A stretch of DNA of 6,685 bases, from NCBI GenBank assembly GCA_016181215.1, contig JACOZS010000023.1, positions 1 through 6,685 on the forward strand, given 5' to 3'. Below are positions 5,895 through 6,685 of the stretch, piece after piece. A model generated the notes under the pieces. The model searched no databases. It had not been told where the DNA came from and saw nothing but the letters and a program-made list of their open reading frames with translations. Within the stretch, counting starts at the first letter, position 1. Each line of letters begins with the position of its first letter. Source of the stretch: Candidatus Woesearchaeota archaeon. Lineage in GTDB: Archaea; Nanobdellota; Nanobdellia; SCGC-AAA011-G17; JACOZS01. The position numbers and the translations under genes were made by a program.

Positions 5895-6167
5895 ATGGAA
5901 ATATATAATAAAGAAGAAATAATACATTATCCTAGCTTAAGAACTATGTTAATGGTAGAAAAAGCTTTGAAAGAAGCAGACACAATGATAGGTAGAGAAG
6001 AACTAAAAAGAAGACTGCCTTCTAAGATTATGCACCAAACTTTAAATCTAATTCTGAGATACTTAGAAGACAAGGGAATGATTATAGATGGTCACAAGGG
6101 TATATTATGGATTTATAATCCAAGTCCTAAACTGAGAAAGGTAATTGAAAATGCAAGGGAGATATAA
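5895..6167 (+). CDS. Small winged-helix protein, putative antitoxin of a RelE-like toxin
   Basis: A 90-residue protein that looks like a winged helix-turn-helix: helices at about 14-28 (SLRTMLMVEKALKEA), 34-41 (REELKRRL) and 44-60 (KIMHQTLNLILRYLEDKG), followed by a beta wing (GMIIDGHKGILWIYNP) and a basic C-terminal helix (PKLRKVIENAREI). It probably binds DNA. Its stop overlaps the next ATG by 1 nt (TAATG), so the two are translationally coupled. From memory, this type of small protein recurs beside RelE-like genes in archaea, which suggests an antitoxin and autorepressor; this is inference, and the pairing should be checked. It has a leaderless promoter. Confidence 0.75.
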   Translation: MEIYNKEEIIHYPSLRTMLMVEKALKEADTMIGREELKRRLPSKIMHQTLNLILRYLEDKGMIIDGHKGILWIYNPSPKLRKVIENAREI

Positions 6168-6543
6168 TGTTTCAAGGAAAAGAAGTCAGCGTAAGACTTT
6201 CAGAAGAAGCAGATAAAGTATATCAAGAGCTAAATAAAATTGTTGGAGAAGAGAAGTTAAAAGGAATTGATAGTTCTTTTCATCAGACACATTATTGAGA
6301 TCAATAAATAGAGTAAGTGATTTATTAAAACAAAATCCTTTTGCAGGCGATCAAGTTCCAAAAAGATTAATTCCAGATAAATACAGTAAAAAATTTGATG
6401 TGGATAATGTTTGGAGAATTGAATTAGCGGACAGATGGAGATTAGTTTATACCATTACCGGAAACCAAATTGAAATTATAACTTTTGTTATGGATATTTT
6501 CGACCATAAAGAATATGATAAGGTGTTTGGGTATAAGCATTGA
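6167..6543 (+). pseudogene. RelE/YoeB-like toxin gene split by a frameshift
   Basis: The toxin would be a ribosome-dependent mRNA-cleaving enzyme of the RelE/ParE superfamily. The first 43 codons (6167-6298) read VSVRLSEEADKVYQELNK, the family's first strand and helix, then hit TGA. The rest lies in the -1 frame (6295-6543 from an unconvincing TTG): LLRSINRV, NPFAGDQVPKRLIP, VWRIELADRWRLVYTITG and IFDHKEYDKVFGYKH, the core and C-terminus of the toxin. The -1 frame is open from 6274, so the break lies between there and 6298. One extra T in the TTTT run at 6277-6280 would join them into a 125-residue protein. It is therefore a recent disruption, a sequence error, or, less likely, programmed frameshifting. 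It follows the winged-helix gene with a 1-nt overlap. Confidence 0.75.
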
Positions 6544-6567
6544 AATTTCGCTTTTCGACCATTACAA

Positions 6568-6685
6568 TCACAAATTCTTCTTAAACTCTTCCAAGAATCT
6601 AGAAAAATCATCCCTGTTTACAGAAGCGCCGCACGCTAATTTATGTCCTCCGCCATAACCCCTTACATGTTTTAAAGCTTCCTGC
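6568..6685 (-). CDS. DHH-family phosphoesterase, C-terminal end (DHHA1 domain)
   Basis: Only the last 38 residues are in the window; the gene continues to the right. They read GYGGGHKLACGASV followed by DDFSRFLEEFKKNL and TGA. The GGGH signature and the following CGA are typical of the DHHA1 domain, the substrate-binding part of RecJ-like and nanoRNase-like DHH phosphoesterases that degrade or trim nucleic acids or dinucleotides with Mn2+. Which subfamily cannot be told from this end. It converges on the toxin gene, with 24 bp between stops. Confidence 0.85.
   Translation of the reverse strand, partial: QEALKHVRGYGGGHKLACGASVNRDDFSRFLEEFKKNL

Noticed and set aside
6275..6298. Programmed -1 frameshifting in the toxin gene
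   Set aside because: The TCTTTTC stretch is not a canonical slippery heptamer and no clear downstream structure was seen; mutation or a homopolymer error is simpler.
3997..6567. The whole 4.0-6.5 kb stretch as one insertion that truncated the acyl-CoA synthetase gene
   Set aside because: No repeat links the two ends and no remnant of the missing 3' part was found near 6540-6570; nothing supports a single event.

Overview
The window reads as a piece of an AT-rich archaeal chromosome. Four things support this. The prolyl-tRNA synthetase is of the archaeal/eukaryotic type, with a C-terminal zinc-binding domain and a terminal Tyr. There is an ADP-forming acyl-CoA synthetase beta-type ATP-grasp gene. 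The starts of several genes carry an archaeal TATA box 21-22 nt before the ATG, meaning leaderless mRNAs. The start and end genes and the small winged-helix/RelE pair also look archaeal. A small-genome (DPANN-like) archaeon is plausible, but this is inference only.

Layout. 1-1227 is proS, cut by the left window edge. Its last 29 bp (1200-1228) recur exactly at 2501-2529. Between the copies lies a 1.3 kb segment with two unrecognised genes (1288-2118 and 2154-2459), each with its own leaderless promoter. The second copy includes the stop codon of a convergent radical SAM gene (2525-3457, minus strand). The simplest reading is a very small integrated element that entered the 3' end of proS and regenerated its tail; without it, proS and the radical SAM gene would converge with overlapping stop codons. 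No recognisable integrase or transposase is encoded in the segment. This is the most unusual structure in the window.

The radical SAM gene (unusual CX4CX2C cluster motif) and the gene at 3508-3996 are divergent. They appear to share one palindromic TATA box placed exactly 22 nt from both ATGs. The 3508-3996 gene is an ADP-forming acyl-CoA synthetase beta-type ATP-grasp protein that stops early and lacks the C-terminal part of the family.

4105-5806 is a two-gene unit for exported proteins: a short lipoprotein-like protein and a 428-residue secreted protein with a possible galactose-binding-like N-terminal region and paired cysteines. It has a leadered transcript with a Shine-Dalgarno-like site, unlike the leaderless genes around it. 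5895-6543 is a toxin-antitoxin-like operon: a small winged-helix protein followed, with a 1-nt overlap, by a RelE/YoeB-like toxin gene split by a frameshift. The window ends in the 3' end of a convergent DHH-family phosphoesterase gene (6568-6685, minus strand). No tRNA, rRNA or CRISPR array was seen.
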